Source: Armatimonadota bacterium
Lineage (GTDB): Bacteria; Armatimonadota; UBA5829; DTJY01
Assembly: GCA_023511795.1 (NCBI GenBank)
Contig: JAIMAU010000001.1
Span: 264,384 to 328,383, forward strand
DNA: 64,000 bases
Direction of reading: 5' to 3'
The position numbers were made by a program, and so were the translations under genes. This document shows positions 1-6,723 of the stretch, piece by piece (the first letter of the stretch is position 1; the number at the start of each line of letters is the position of its first letter). Under the pieces are notes generated by a model. The model was not told the DNA's origin. It saw nothing but the letters and a program-made list of their open reading frames with translations, and ran no database searches.

Positions 1-398
1 GGTGGGGAAAGCGTGTCGTTTTCCTTATAAGGGTTTTTCTCGCCGTTGAAGACGGTGTCGGTGGATATGTGAACGAGGTGGGCGCCAATTTTCTCTGCGG
101 CGCGGACAATGTTAAAAGTTCCGATGACGTTGGATTCGAAAGCCGTGAGTTTATTTTGCTCGCAGAAGTCGGGTTTTGCTTGTGCGGCGGTGTGGATAAT
201 TGCGTTGGGCGAGGCGCTGGCGATTACCTCTAGCACTCGTTCGGCGTCCGAGAGCTCTAGTTGAACCGTTCGGCAGCCTGGCAGTTCGATGGCGTTTCGT
301 CTATACGAGGCCGTGACGTCCCAACCTTTTTCCGCCGCTTGAACGGCCGCATAGCTCCCGAGCATGCCGCTTCCGCCTGTGATGAAAAGCTTTTTCAT
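1..398 (-). CDS. RmlD-like sugar-nucleotide reductase, N-terminal part (cut by window edge)
   Basis: Reading from an ATG at 398 toward the left edge gives about 132 residues, open to the window end. The start MKKLFITGGSGMLGSYAA is a Rossmann nucleotide-binding loop of the GxxGxxG type used by extended short-chain reductases. Further on come AAQAKPDFCE, ESNVIGTFN and VHISTDTVFNGE, the pattern of dTDP-4-dehydrorhamnose reductases (RmlD/RfbD family), where the STD Thr/Ser lies in the active site. The catalytic YxxxK would lie beyond the window. The family reduces dTDP-4-keto-rhamnose for surface polysaccharide, but relatives act on other substrates. An intrinsic terminator separates it from the upstream ATPase gene, so it is probably its own transcription unit. 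Confidence 0.8.
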   Translation of the reverse strand, partial: MKKLFITGGSGMLGSYAAVQAAEKGWDVTASYRRNAIELPGCRTVQLELSDAERVLEVIASASPNAIIHTAAQAKPDFCEQNKLTAFESNVIGTFNIVRAAEKIGAHLVHISTDTVFNGEKNPYKENDTLSP

Positions 399-406
399 AG
401 GCTGTC

Positions 407-437
407 AAAAAGGGCCTCGGCATCCCACCAAGGCCCT
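407..437 (-). terminator. Rho-independent terminator downstream of the UgpC gene
   Basis: Inverted repeat AGGGCCT (411-417) / AGGCCCT (431-437) with a 13-nt loop. Read on the minus strand, the stem runs into TTTTT (406-410 region). It ends transcription of the ATPase gene 30 nt after its stop codon and before the RmlD-like gene begins. Confidence 0.8.
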
Positions 438-467
438 GTTTAATCCTCTAATCTTTTTGCAAAGGTT

Positions 468-1574
468 TTAATAAATTGCCGCCTCGGTTTCGGGATCGAA
501 GAGATGGCTTTTTTCCATGTCAAAGACGATTTCCATTTCGCTTGCTTCTTTTGCCTTTGTGTCGGCGTCAATTGTAGCGACTAGGTTGTGGTTTCCAGTC
601 GTGAGGTACATTGTGCAAACGGGGCCCATGGGCTCTATAACATCTACCAGGGCTTTGATAGTATTTTCCTCGGTGGGTTTCACTAGGGGGCTGAGGGCTT
701 TATCGAAGATGTCTTCTGGGCGAATGCCGAAGATAACCTTCCTACCGACGTATGATTCGAATTTACCATTTTTCGATTCGGGAATTACCACTTTGAAGCT
801 TCCGGCATCAACGACGTATCTGTCGCTAGCTTTCAGGAGCGTTGCTTCGATGAAGTTCATAGCCGGCGTACCGATGAAGCCAGCGACGAACATGTTTGCG
901 GGGTTGTTGTATAAGCCGAGAGGTGTGTCTACTTGCTGAACAACCCCGTCGCGCATGACGGCAATTCGGTCACCCATTGTCATTGCTTCGACTTGGTCGT
1001 GGGTTACATAGATAGTAGTTATTCCGAGCCGTCGGTGCAATTTGATGAGCTCGGCGCGGGTTTGGACGCGGAGCTTTGCATCAAGGTTGGATAGGGGTTC
1101 GTCCATGAGGAAGACTTTTGGTTCGCGGACAATAGCACGGCCAAGTGCCACTCTCTGCCTTTGACCGCCGGAAAGCTGCTTTGGCTTGCGGTCGAGCAGG
1201 TCGGTAAGGCCGAGCATTTGTGCGACTTCGGCGACGCGCTTCTTGATTTCTTGCTTGGGGACTTTGCGAAGTTTCAGCCCAAATGCCATATTGTCGTAGA
1301 CGCTCATATGTGGATAGAGCGCATAGTTTTGGAAGACCATGGCAATATCTCGGTCTTTGGGCGAAACGTCGTTTACGAGGCGGTCTCCGATGTATATCTC
1401 GCCCTCGGTGACTTCTTCGAGTCCCGCAATCATTCTAAGCGCTGTCGTCTTTCCACAACCGGAAGGGCCAACGAGGACAAGGAATTCCTTATCCTTTATT
1501 TCAAGATTCATATTTTTGACCGCGACGACAGTCTTAAAAGTCTTGGTTAGGTTCTTTAGTATGACGCCGGCCAT
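468..1574 (-). CDS. ugpC: ABC sugar-importer ATPase, MalK/UgpC type
   Basis: This 368-aa protein has every motif of the ATPase that powers carbohydrate importers (maltose, glycerol-3-phosphate and similar). Visible are Walker A GPSGCGKT (36-43), Q-loop around residue 82, signature LSGGQ (134-138), Walker B VFLMDEP (154-160) and H-loop His192. The C-terminal third (about 240-368) is the TOBE/OB regulatory part typical of MalK. No permease or binding-protein gene is adjacent, so it probably serves several importers as a shared ATPase, as MsiK does in actinobacteria (inference). The start ATG follows a GAGGAGG site. A consensus promoter lies about 50 nt upstream and a terminator follows, so it is monocistronic. 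Confidence 0.92.
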   Translation of the reverse strand: MAGVILKNLTKTFKTVVAVKNMNLEIKDKEFLVLVGPSGCGKTTALRMIAGLEEVTEGEIYIGDRLVNDVSPKDRDIAMVFQNYALYPHMSVYDNMAFGLKLRKVPKQEIKKRVAEVAQMLGLTDLLDRKPKQLSGGQRQRVALGRAIVREPKVFLMDEPLSNLDAKLRVQTRAELIKLHRRLGITTIYVTHDQVEAMTMGDRIAVMRDGVVQQVDTPLGLYNNPANMFVAGFIGTPAMNFIEATLLKASDRYVVDAGSFKVVIPESKNGKFESYVGRKVIFGIRPEDIFDKALSPLVKPTEENTIKALVDVIEPMGPVCTMYLTTGNHNLVATIDADTKAKEASEMEIVFDMEKSHLFDPETEAAIY

Positions 1575-1622
1575 ATTATGGCGTACCTCCTCATGCTGTT
1601 TCAGGAAAATTTGCGATAATCA

Positions 1623-1652
1623 ATTATAGTTAAGGCCCTCACTTCTTGTCAA
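1623..1652 (-). promoter_or_regulatory. Sigma70-type promoter of ugpC
   Basis: On the minus strand TTGACA (1652-1647) and TATAAT (1628-1623) are separated by 18 nt, matching both consensus hexamers exactly. The predicted transcript start is near 1616, giving a leader of about 40 nt with an AGGAGGT site. Confidence 0.8.
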
Positions 1653-1709
1653 CGGATGCAGGTTAATAAGGGAATTGGAAATTGGGATAGCGGAAACCAT
1701 GACTGTGAG

Positions 1710-2033
1710 TTAAATGTGCGGCTGTATTTTTTCAACAATCTGATTTTTTGGCACTGCGCCCACAATTGTTTCAATGACATTCCCGCTTTTGAAGAGCATT
1801 AAGGTAGGGATGCTCATTATTCTGAATTGCGCGGCGACCAATGGGGACTGGTCTACATTAACCTTGGCAACCTTGAGCTTTTCCTCGTAATTTTGTGCTA
1901 CTTCTTCTACGATGGGTGCAATCATTCGACAAGGTCCACACCATGGTGCCCAAAAGTCAACAAGGACTGGGGTGGTGGATTGCAGAACTTCCTGCTCGAA
2001 GTCTTCATCGGTAACCTCTTTTACGTTGCTCAT
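1710..2033 (-). CDS. trxA: Thioredoxin
   Basis: This 107-aa protein is the canonical length for thioredoxin. The redox motif WCGPC places the active cysteines at 32 and 35, preceded by VDFWAPW. The buried Asp region (LVDFW) and the cis-proline motif SIPT (about 74-77) are present, followed by the usual TLMLFKSG strand. It reduces protein disulfides in the cytoplasm; there is no signal peptide. It has its own consensus promoter (2099-2127). Spacing from the AAGGAG site to ATG is long (about 14 nt), so initiation may be weak or the Shine-Dalgarno use atypical. The neighbouring genes do not suggest a specialised role. Confidence 0.95.
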   Translation of the reverse strand: MSNVKEVTDEDFEQEVLQSTTPVLVDFWAPWCGPCRMIAPIVEEVAQNYEEKLKVAKVNVDQSPLVAAQFRIMSIPTLMLFKSGNVIETIVGAVPKNQIVEKIQPHI

Positions 2034-2098
2034 TTTCTTTGTTATTTCTCCTTGCAGAATTGGTTGATGGAGGGGTGGCTAGGCTCACAGCTTGCGCT

Positions 2099-2127
2099 AT
2101 TCTATTGCAACTGTGTGAGGTTGTCAA
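2099..2127 (-). promoter_or_regulatory. Sigma70-type promoter of trxA
   Basis: On the minus strand TTGACA (2127-2122), a 17-nt spacer and TAGAAT (2104-2099) precede trxA, giving a leader of roughly 60 nt. Confidence 0.75.
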
Positions 2128-2378
2128 GAAATAAGATAGGTTTGTTTGCGAAAAATTTTGTCTTGGGTCAAAAAAGAAGAAAAAGCACATGCATCTTTTT
2201 GGCTTGGGAAAGAAGCTTTTGAGGTTGGCGGAGTGGCGAGTATGCTTTTGGTAAAAACATTTGCGGTTATTTTGGCATTGTTTTGGAGGGCGGCAGAGGC
2301 GGCAAAGGGCTGCTTACCACCGGTACTGGCGCTGGTTGGATTCTTGGCGCATTTTTACTTAGAAGCAAAGGGAAGAAG
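2128..2378. other. Intergenic stretch without a convincing gene
   Basis: Between the trxA promoter and the end of the lipoprotein gene there is no recognised RNA or regulatory element. One plus-strand frame (2146-2406, TTG start, 86 codons) is open and encodes a hydrophobic middle, but it has no clear ribosome site and overlaps the convergent lipoprotein gene, so it is not called. Confidence 0.5.
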
Positions 2379-3164
2379 CTATGGCTTTAGAGTTGCTCTT
2401 ATTTGAACTTTGATTATCACCAAAGCGGGATCGGTAATTGACAGTCCGGAATCTGTTGCATAATCAAGCAGTTTGGCTTCTATCTCCATTCCAGTGATGG
2501 ATTTCCTCCAGGTTTGTCCCTTCTTAGCATTTCTTGCAGTAATGCGGAAAATTGGTTCAATAGGTTTTGCTCTATCTCGAGCCACAAGATGTATTTCAGC
2601 GTCCGACCCTGCTTCGCCTGAGATGGTCATCGTCATAAAGCTAATGCCCTGCGTTCCCTCATTGGTCTCACGCTCTTTGAAATTGAGGCTGAACATTCGC
2701 GGAATGCGATAGGTTATAACAACTGGTGAGCCGTCAGTTGGCAGGTCGGGCCTGGGCCCTTCGATAAATCTAGGGTCTTCACTGTCAATATAGATCGCCC
2801 CAGGCGCTGGCTTTGGTGTGGGTTCTTGATGTGTCTTGGTTGGCTTTGGTTGAGGCTTTTCCTGAGATTTGGCTTTCAACGGCGTGCTTGGTTTTACTTG
2901 GGACTTTGCTTGAGGCTTTTGTTTTGGATTGGCATCGGCTTTGGCCTGTTTGGATTTAGGCGAGGTGGGAGCCTTGGGTGTTTCCTTTTGTGTTGATGAA
3001 GTGGGCTTTGCAACCTCTTTGGGCTGTTCTTTGGCTTGAGCCATGCCGATGTTTTCTGGAGTTGTTTTTGTTGATTCTTGGCGGCCACAGCCCGATGTGA
3101 ATAATGTCAGAAGCGAAAAAAGAGCTATTATGGACAAAATTGCAGCAATTCTTACCGAACGCAC
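2379..3164 (-). CDS. Putative lipoprotein with a Pro/Lys-rich linker
   Basis: The chosen GTG start at 3164 gives 261 aa. It sits 7 nt after a perfect AAGGAGGT and yields a basic-hydrophobic signal (VRSVRIAAILSIIALFSLL) ending in TSGC, a plausible though imperfect lipobox. Residues about 25-115 are a low-complexity linker of Lys, Pro, Gln and Thr, the kind that spans cell wall or periplasm. The C-terminal part (about 125-261) is a folded, beta-rich domain I cannot assign to a family. A consensus promoter lies directly upstream and the gene stands alone. A longer reading frame upstream is open but would overlap the ribosome site and the promoter. Function unknown; a surface-anchored structural or binding role is only a guess. 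Confidence 0.7.
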   Translation of the reverse strand: MRSVRIAAILSIIALFSLLTLFTSGCGRQESTKTTPENIGMAQAKEQPKEVAKPTSSTQKETPKAPTSPKSKQAKADANPKQKPQAKSQVKPSTPLKAKSQEKPQPKPTKTHQEPTPKPAPGAIYIDSEDPRFIEGPRPDLPTDGSPVVITYRIPRMFSLNFKERETNEGTQGISFMTMTISGEAGSDAEIHLVARDRAKPIEPIFRITARNAKKGQTWRKSITGMEIEAKLLDYATDSGLSITDPALVIIKVQIRATLKP

Positions 3165-3202
3165 TATAAGTACCTCCTTACCATCGGCGAGAACCTGACT
3201 TT

Positions 3203-3232
3203 GGTATAGCACTTGGGGGGAGGTTTTGTCAA
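3203..3232 (-). promoter_or_regulatory. Sigma70-type promoter of the lipoprotein gene
   Basis: Minus strand TTGACA (3232-3227), 18-nt spacer, TATACC (3208-3203). The spacer contains a run of six C. The leader is about 30 nt and holds AAGGAGGT, which supports the GTG start at 3164. Confidence 0.7.
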
Positions 3233-3271
3233 GGTACTCCTTTTAAGAATCATCCAGTGTTTGCCTATTTC

Positions 3272-4426
3272 CTACATTGGTGATATGGTTCTAAGTCTGT
3301 TAATAATATCAGGCAAAGCATTGATAACTGTATCCACGTCTTCCTCTGTATTCTCGCGGCCGAGGCTAAGCCTGAGAGAGGCATGGGCGAGCTCATGGGG
3401 CAAGCCGAGGGCGAGAAGTACATGGGAGGCTTCGAGCGTTCCGGAGGTGCAAGCGGAACCGCTTGACGAACAGATGCCCAACATATCGAGAGAGATAATC
3501 ATCGATTCGCCTTCGACTCCCTTGATGCTGACGTTTACAATATTGGGCAGGCGTTTTGTAGGATGCCCATTCAGTCGACTGTCGGGGATTCTTGTGAGAA
3601 TTCCCTGGGTGAGCTTATCTCTTAGCCGAGTTAGGTATTCTGCTTCCTCCGCCATGGTTTCCTTTGCGAGCTCCGCGGCTTTCCCAAGGCCAACGATGCC
3701 AGGCACATTGTGGGTGCCTGCACGCTTGCCGTTTTCTTGGCCACCGCCGTGCATGAAGTTTTCAATCCTAACGCCTTTCCGGATATAGAGCGCTCCCACT
3801 CCTTTGGGTCCGTAAAACTTATGCGCCGATAGCGAAAGCATATCTACTTTCAATTCGTTAACATTGATTGGAACCTTGCCAACAGATTGTGTGGCGTCTG
3901 TGTGGAAAAGAACACCTTTCTCGCGAGCAATTTCTCCAATTTCGGCTATCGGTTCGATTACACCAATTTCATTATTTGAGTGCATTATTGAAATTAAAAT
4001 TGTTCGTTCTGTAATTGCGTTCCTTACATCTTCGGGGTCTACTAAGCCATCCGAATCTACCGGCAGGAAAGTTATATCAAAACCTTGCTTTTTGAGAAAT
4101 TCGCAAGGTTCAATGACGGCATGATGTTCGATTGCACTGGTAATAATGTGGTTTCCTTTAGATTTAAGTGCAAAAGCAGTGCCTTTTATTGCCCAGTTAT
4201 CCGATTCAGTTGCGCCGCTGGTGAAGTATATCTCCTTTGTGTTTGCGCCAATTAGTGAAGCGACTTGCGCGCGAGCATCTTCGACTGCTTGCCGAGGTTT
4301 GCCTGCAAATGAATAAAGTGTCGAAGGATTTGCATATTCCTCGGTTAAGTAGGGTATCATCGCATTAAGTACTTCTGGGTGCATCGGAGTTGTTGCAGCA
4401 TTGTCCATATATATAAGTTTTTTCAT
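3272..4426 (-). CDS. Cysteine desulfurase, NifS/IscS family
   Basis: This 384-aa pyridoxal-phosphate enzyme takes sulfur from L-cysteine for Fe-S clusters and tRNA thiolation. N-terminal YMDNAATTP is diagnostic. His101-His102 fits the cofactor-stacking histidine, SAHKFYGPKG carries the Schiff-base Lys203, and SSGSACTSG carries the persulfide Cys326 on a long loop, as in group I (NifS/IscS) enzymes. The start follows AAGGAGG with a 5-nt spacer. No iscU, nifU or mnmA gene is adjacent. It is divergent from a D-cysteine desulfhydrase-like gene, so two cysteine-sulfur enzymes share one 142-bp intergenic region. Confidence 0.93.
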   Translation of the reverse strand: MKKLIYMDNAATTPMHPEVLNAMIPYLTEEYANPSTLYSFAGKPRQAVEDARAQVASLIGANTKEIYFTSGATESDNWAIKGTAFALKSKGNHIITSAIEHHAVIEPCEFLKKQGFDITFLPVDSDGLVDPEDVRNAITERTILISIMHSNNEIGVIEPIAEIGEIAREKGVLFHTDATQSVGKVPINVNELKVDMLSLSAHKFYGPKGVGALYIRKGVRIENFMHGGGQENGKRAGTHNVPGIVGLGKAAELAKETMAEEAEYLTRLRDKLTQGILTRIPDSRLNGHPTKRLPNIVNVSIKGVEGESMIISLDMLGICSSSGSACTSGTLEASHVLLALGLPHELAHASLRLSLGRENTEEDVDTVINALPDIINRLRTISPM

Positions 4427-4530
4427 GGATTCCTCCTTGAGCGAAGGGAAGAATTAGGGATTGATTTCCACCAATTGTCCCCACATTGAAACTATATTCC
4501 CCAATTCGCCAGTTCTCCCTTCCTTTTGCA

Positions 4531-4559
4531 TTGACTATACTTTTTTCAAAGGGTACAAT
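4531..4559 (+). promoter_or_regulatory. Sigma70-type promoter giving a leaderless or near-leaderless mRNA
   Basis: TTGACT (4531-4536), 17-nt spacer, TACAAT (4554-4559). The start codon of the next gene is at 4569, only 9 nt after the -10 box. A start site at the usual distance leaves 0-4 nt of leader, and no Shine-Dalgarno sequence is present. Confidence 0.75.
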
Positions 4560-4568
4560 TGCAATGCT

Positions 4569-5579
4569 ATGATACTAGACGACGTGCCACGAATCAAGCT
4601 TGCACATCTTCCGACGGCGCTTGAAGATGCGCCTCGTTTGGCAGGGGAAATTGGCATTAGCCGGCTACTTGTCAAGCGTGATGATGCCACAGGGTTTGCG
4701 CTGGGAGGAAACAAAGCTCGGAAGCTGGAGTACTTAATGGCTGAAGCCAAAAAGCTTGGCGCTGATGTTGTCCTAACATGTGGGGGACGGCAATCGAACC
4801 ACGCCCGAATGACTGCGGCGGCTGCTCGAAAACTTGGAATGGATGCAATTCTTTTTCTGAACGACCCAAAGCCTGACGAATTTCAGGGCAACCTTCTTCT
4901 TGACACCATCTTCGGTGCCGAAATTCGTTTCCTTCCAGGCGTAGGCGGTGTTCAACTTGAAGACGTTATGGCTGGAGAGGTGGAACGATTGAAATCTCAG
5001 GGCAAGAAGCCATACGTAATCCCTGTTGGCGGGTCTACTCCTGTTGGGGCGTTAGGTTATGTGAAAGCCGTTCAGGAACTTGCGTCTCAGTTGGATGATT
5101 TGGGTATTGTGAACCCCGACATAGTTTTAGCAGTTGGGTCGTGCGGAACAATTTCAGGGGTAGTTGCCGGATGCCACCTTTTCCTGCCAGAAGCTCGCGT
5201 AATAGGAATTTCGGTAAGTCGTTCAGCCGCTCATATCCGAGAACAAATGAGGAAGATTACTGCTGGTATTTGGGATCTTCTGGGGGCAGATGCTGAGCTA
5301 ACATTTGATGCATTTGAGATCTACGATGGGTATATTGGGGAAGCATATGGCGTTCCAACAGAAAGTGGCAAGCATGCGATACTGTTGGCTGCGAGGACGG
5401 AGGGTTTGATACTCGACCCTGTTTACACCGGGAAAGCGATGGCTGGTTTGATTGGTCTTGCGAGGGAAGGCAAGATTGGTAGCGAACGCCCAGTTCTCTT
5501 TTGGCATACTGGCGGTGCAGGGGGCCTTTTTGCGTATAAAGATATATTCTACGATGAGGCAGTTACCCTTAGTCAGTGA
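4569..5579 (+). CDS. D-cysteine desulfhydrase / ACC deaminase family PLP enzyme
   Basis: This 336-aa fold-type II pyridoxal-phosphate protein contains GGNKARKLEY with the cofactor Lys49, followed by the glycine-rich SxG region (CGGRQSNHARM) seen in 1-aminocyclopropane-1-carboxylate deaminases and D-cysteine desulfhydrases. The C-terminal FWHTGGAGGLFAY closes the family signature. Members break D-cysteine to pyruvate, ammonia and sulfide, or open the ACC ring; sequence reading alone does not separate them, though the bacterial desulfhydrase annotation is usual. The ATG at 4569 is preferred over an upstream in-frame start because family similarity begins here and the promoter -10 box is 9 nt upstream. 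It is cytoplasmic. Confidence 0.85.
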   Translation: MILDDVPRIKLAHLPTALEDAPRLAGEIGISRLLVKRDDATGFALGGNKARKLEYLMAEAKKLGADVVLTCGGRQSNHARMTAAAARKLGMDAILFLNDPKPDEFQGNLLLDTIFGAEIRFLPGVGGVQLEDVMAGEVERLKSQGKKPYVIPVGGSTPVGALGYVKAVQELASQLDDLGIVNPDIVLAVGSCGTISGVVAGCHLFLPEARVIGISVSRSAAHIREQMRKITAGIWDLLGADAELTFDAFEIYDGYIGEAYGVPTESGKHAILLAARTEGLILDPVYTGKAMAGLIGLAREGKIGSERPVLFWHTGGAGGLFAYKDIFYDEAVTLSQ

Positions 5580-5627
5580 ATAAGCAGGTTTTCGCTTGGC
5601 AGTAGGAGTTCCTTGCGGAGGCTAAAT

Positions 5628-6719
5628 ATGCTATTGCGCGATATTATACCAATACTTGAAGATATTGCTCCACCCGAGCGGATGTTGCCAGATGACCGAA
5701 TTGGATTAATGATTGGAGACCCAGGCCAGGATGTTCGGTCGATAGTCGTGACAGTTGATGTTACCCTTCCGTTATTGAAATCTAGGTCAGCTGATTTGAT
5801 TATCGCACACCACCCGCTAATATACAGTCCATTACGTTCAATTCGGCTAGATCAATACCCCCAGAAAATAGTCTATGCGTTAGTGAATGCAGGCGTGAGT
5901 CTCTATGTTATGCATACGAACTACGATTGTGCAGATGGCGGCATCAATGATGTTCTGGCAGACCGGCTGGGAATTGTAGAACCCCAGATTCTCAAGGTTA
6001 CTGGCGGCGAGAAGCTTTTCAAGCTTGCGGTATTTGTGCCAAATGAAGCTGTGGATGACGTTCTTAATGCTGTTTGCGAAGCCGGTGCGGGATGGATTGG
6101 AAATTATTCTCATTGCACTTTTCGCTCTCCAGGTACTGGAACTTTTAAACCGCTGGAGGGTGCAACACCGTATATTGGCCGTGTAGGTGAATTGGAGCAG
6201 ACAGCGGAGTTTAAACTTGAGACAATTGTTCCTGAAAAGCACTTGCATGATGTCTTGCGTGCTATGTTGGCGGTTCATCCTTACGAAGAAGTCGCGTATG
6301 ATGTTTACCCCCTTTGGAACAAAGGCAAGGAGTGGGGGTTGGGCAGGTATGGAAAATTGCGGGAGCCAACCACCTTTGGGGAATTTTGCTGTCTAGTTCG
6401 AGATGTGCTTAATAACGAGGTACTTCGCGTGTCTGGTGATTCCGCTGCGCCGGTCGAGACTGTAGCAGTCGTTGGAGGAGGCGGCAGCGGAGAGGTTGAA
6501 GGGGCGTATTCAAAAGGGGTGGATGTATTCGTAACTGGCGATTTAAGGCATGACCGGTTTGTGGAGGCCCGAACGCTTGGGTTGATGGTTATTGACGCTG
6601 GGCATTTTGAAACTGAACGGCCAGGAATGATTGTCCTTGCTCCTAGACTCCATGATATACTTTCGCCGCATGGGGTGACTGTAGAATATGTGGACGAGTT
6701 GATACTTGGCGCTGATTGA
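5628..6719 (+). CDS. NIF3-like dinuclear metal-centre protein with inserted PII-like domain
   Basis: This 363-aa protein belongs to the NIF3/YqfO family. Metal ligands are visible in IAHHPLIYSPL and MHTNYDCA in the N-terminal half, and GHFETERPG near the C terminus. Between the halves (about 130-245) is the extra domain found in YqfO-type members (VFVPNEAVDDVL to HPYEEVAYDVYPL). The family is often labelled GTP cyclohydrolase I type 2, but its biochemical role is not settled. ATG at 5628 follows GCGGAGG at 5615-5621. An upstream TTG at 5613 in the same frame would overlap this site, though it has its own weak GGAG. It follows the desulfhydrase gene by 48 nt, probably one transcript. Confidence 0.87.
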   Translation: MLLRDIIPILEDIAPPERMLPDDRIGLMIGDPGQDVRSIVVTVDVTLPLLKSRSADLIIAHHPLIYSPLRSIRLDQYPQKIVYALVNAGVSLYVMHTNYDCADGGINDVLADRLGIVEPQILKVTGGEKLFKLAVFVPNEAVDDVLNAVCEAGAGWIGNYSHCTFRSPGTGTFKPLEGATPYIGRVGELEQTAEFKLETIVPEKHLHDVLRAMLAVHPYEEVAYDVYPLWNKGKEWGLGRYGKLREPTTFGEFCCLVRDVLNNEVLRVSGDSAAPVETVAVVGGGGSGEVEGAYSKGVDVFVTGDLRHDRFVEARTLGLMVIDAGHFETERPGMIVLAPRLHDILSPHGVTVEYVDELILGAD

Positions 6720-6723
6720 AACT

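Noticed and set aside
2146-2406. 86-codon plus-strand ORF with a hydrophobic middle
   Set aside because: No ribosome site, TTG start, and overlap with the convergent lipoprotein gene; may deserve a homolog check but is not supported.
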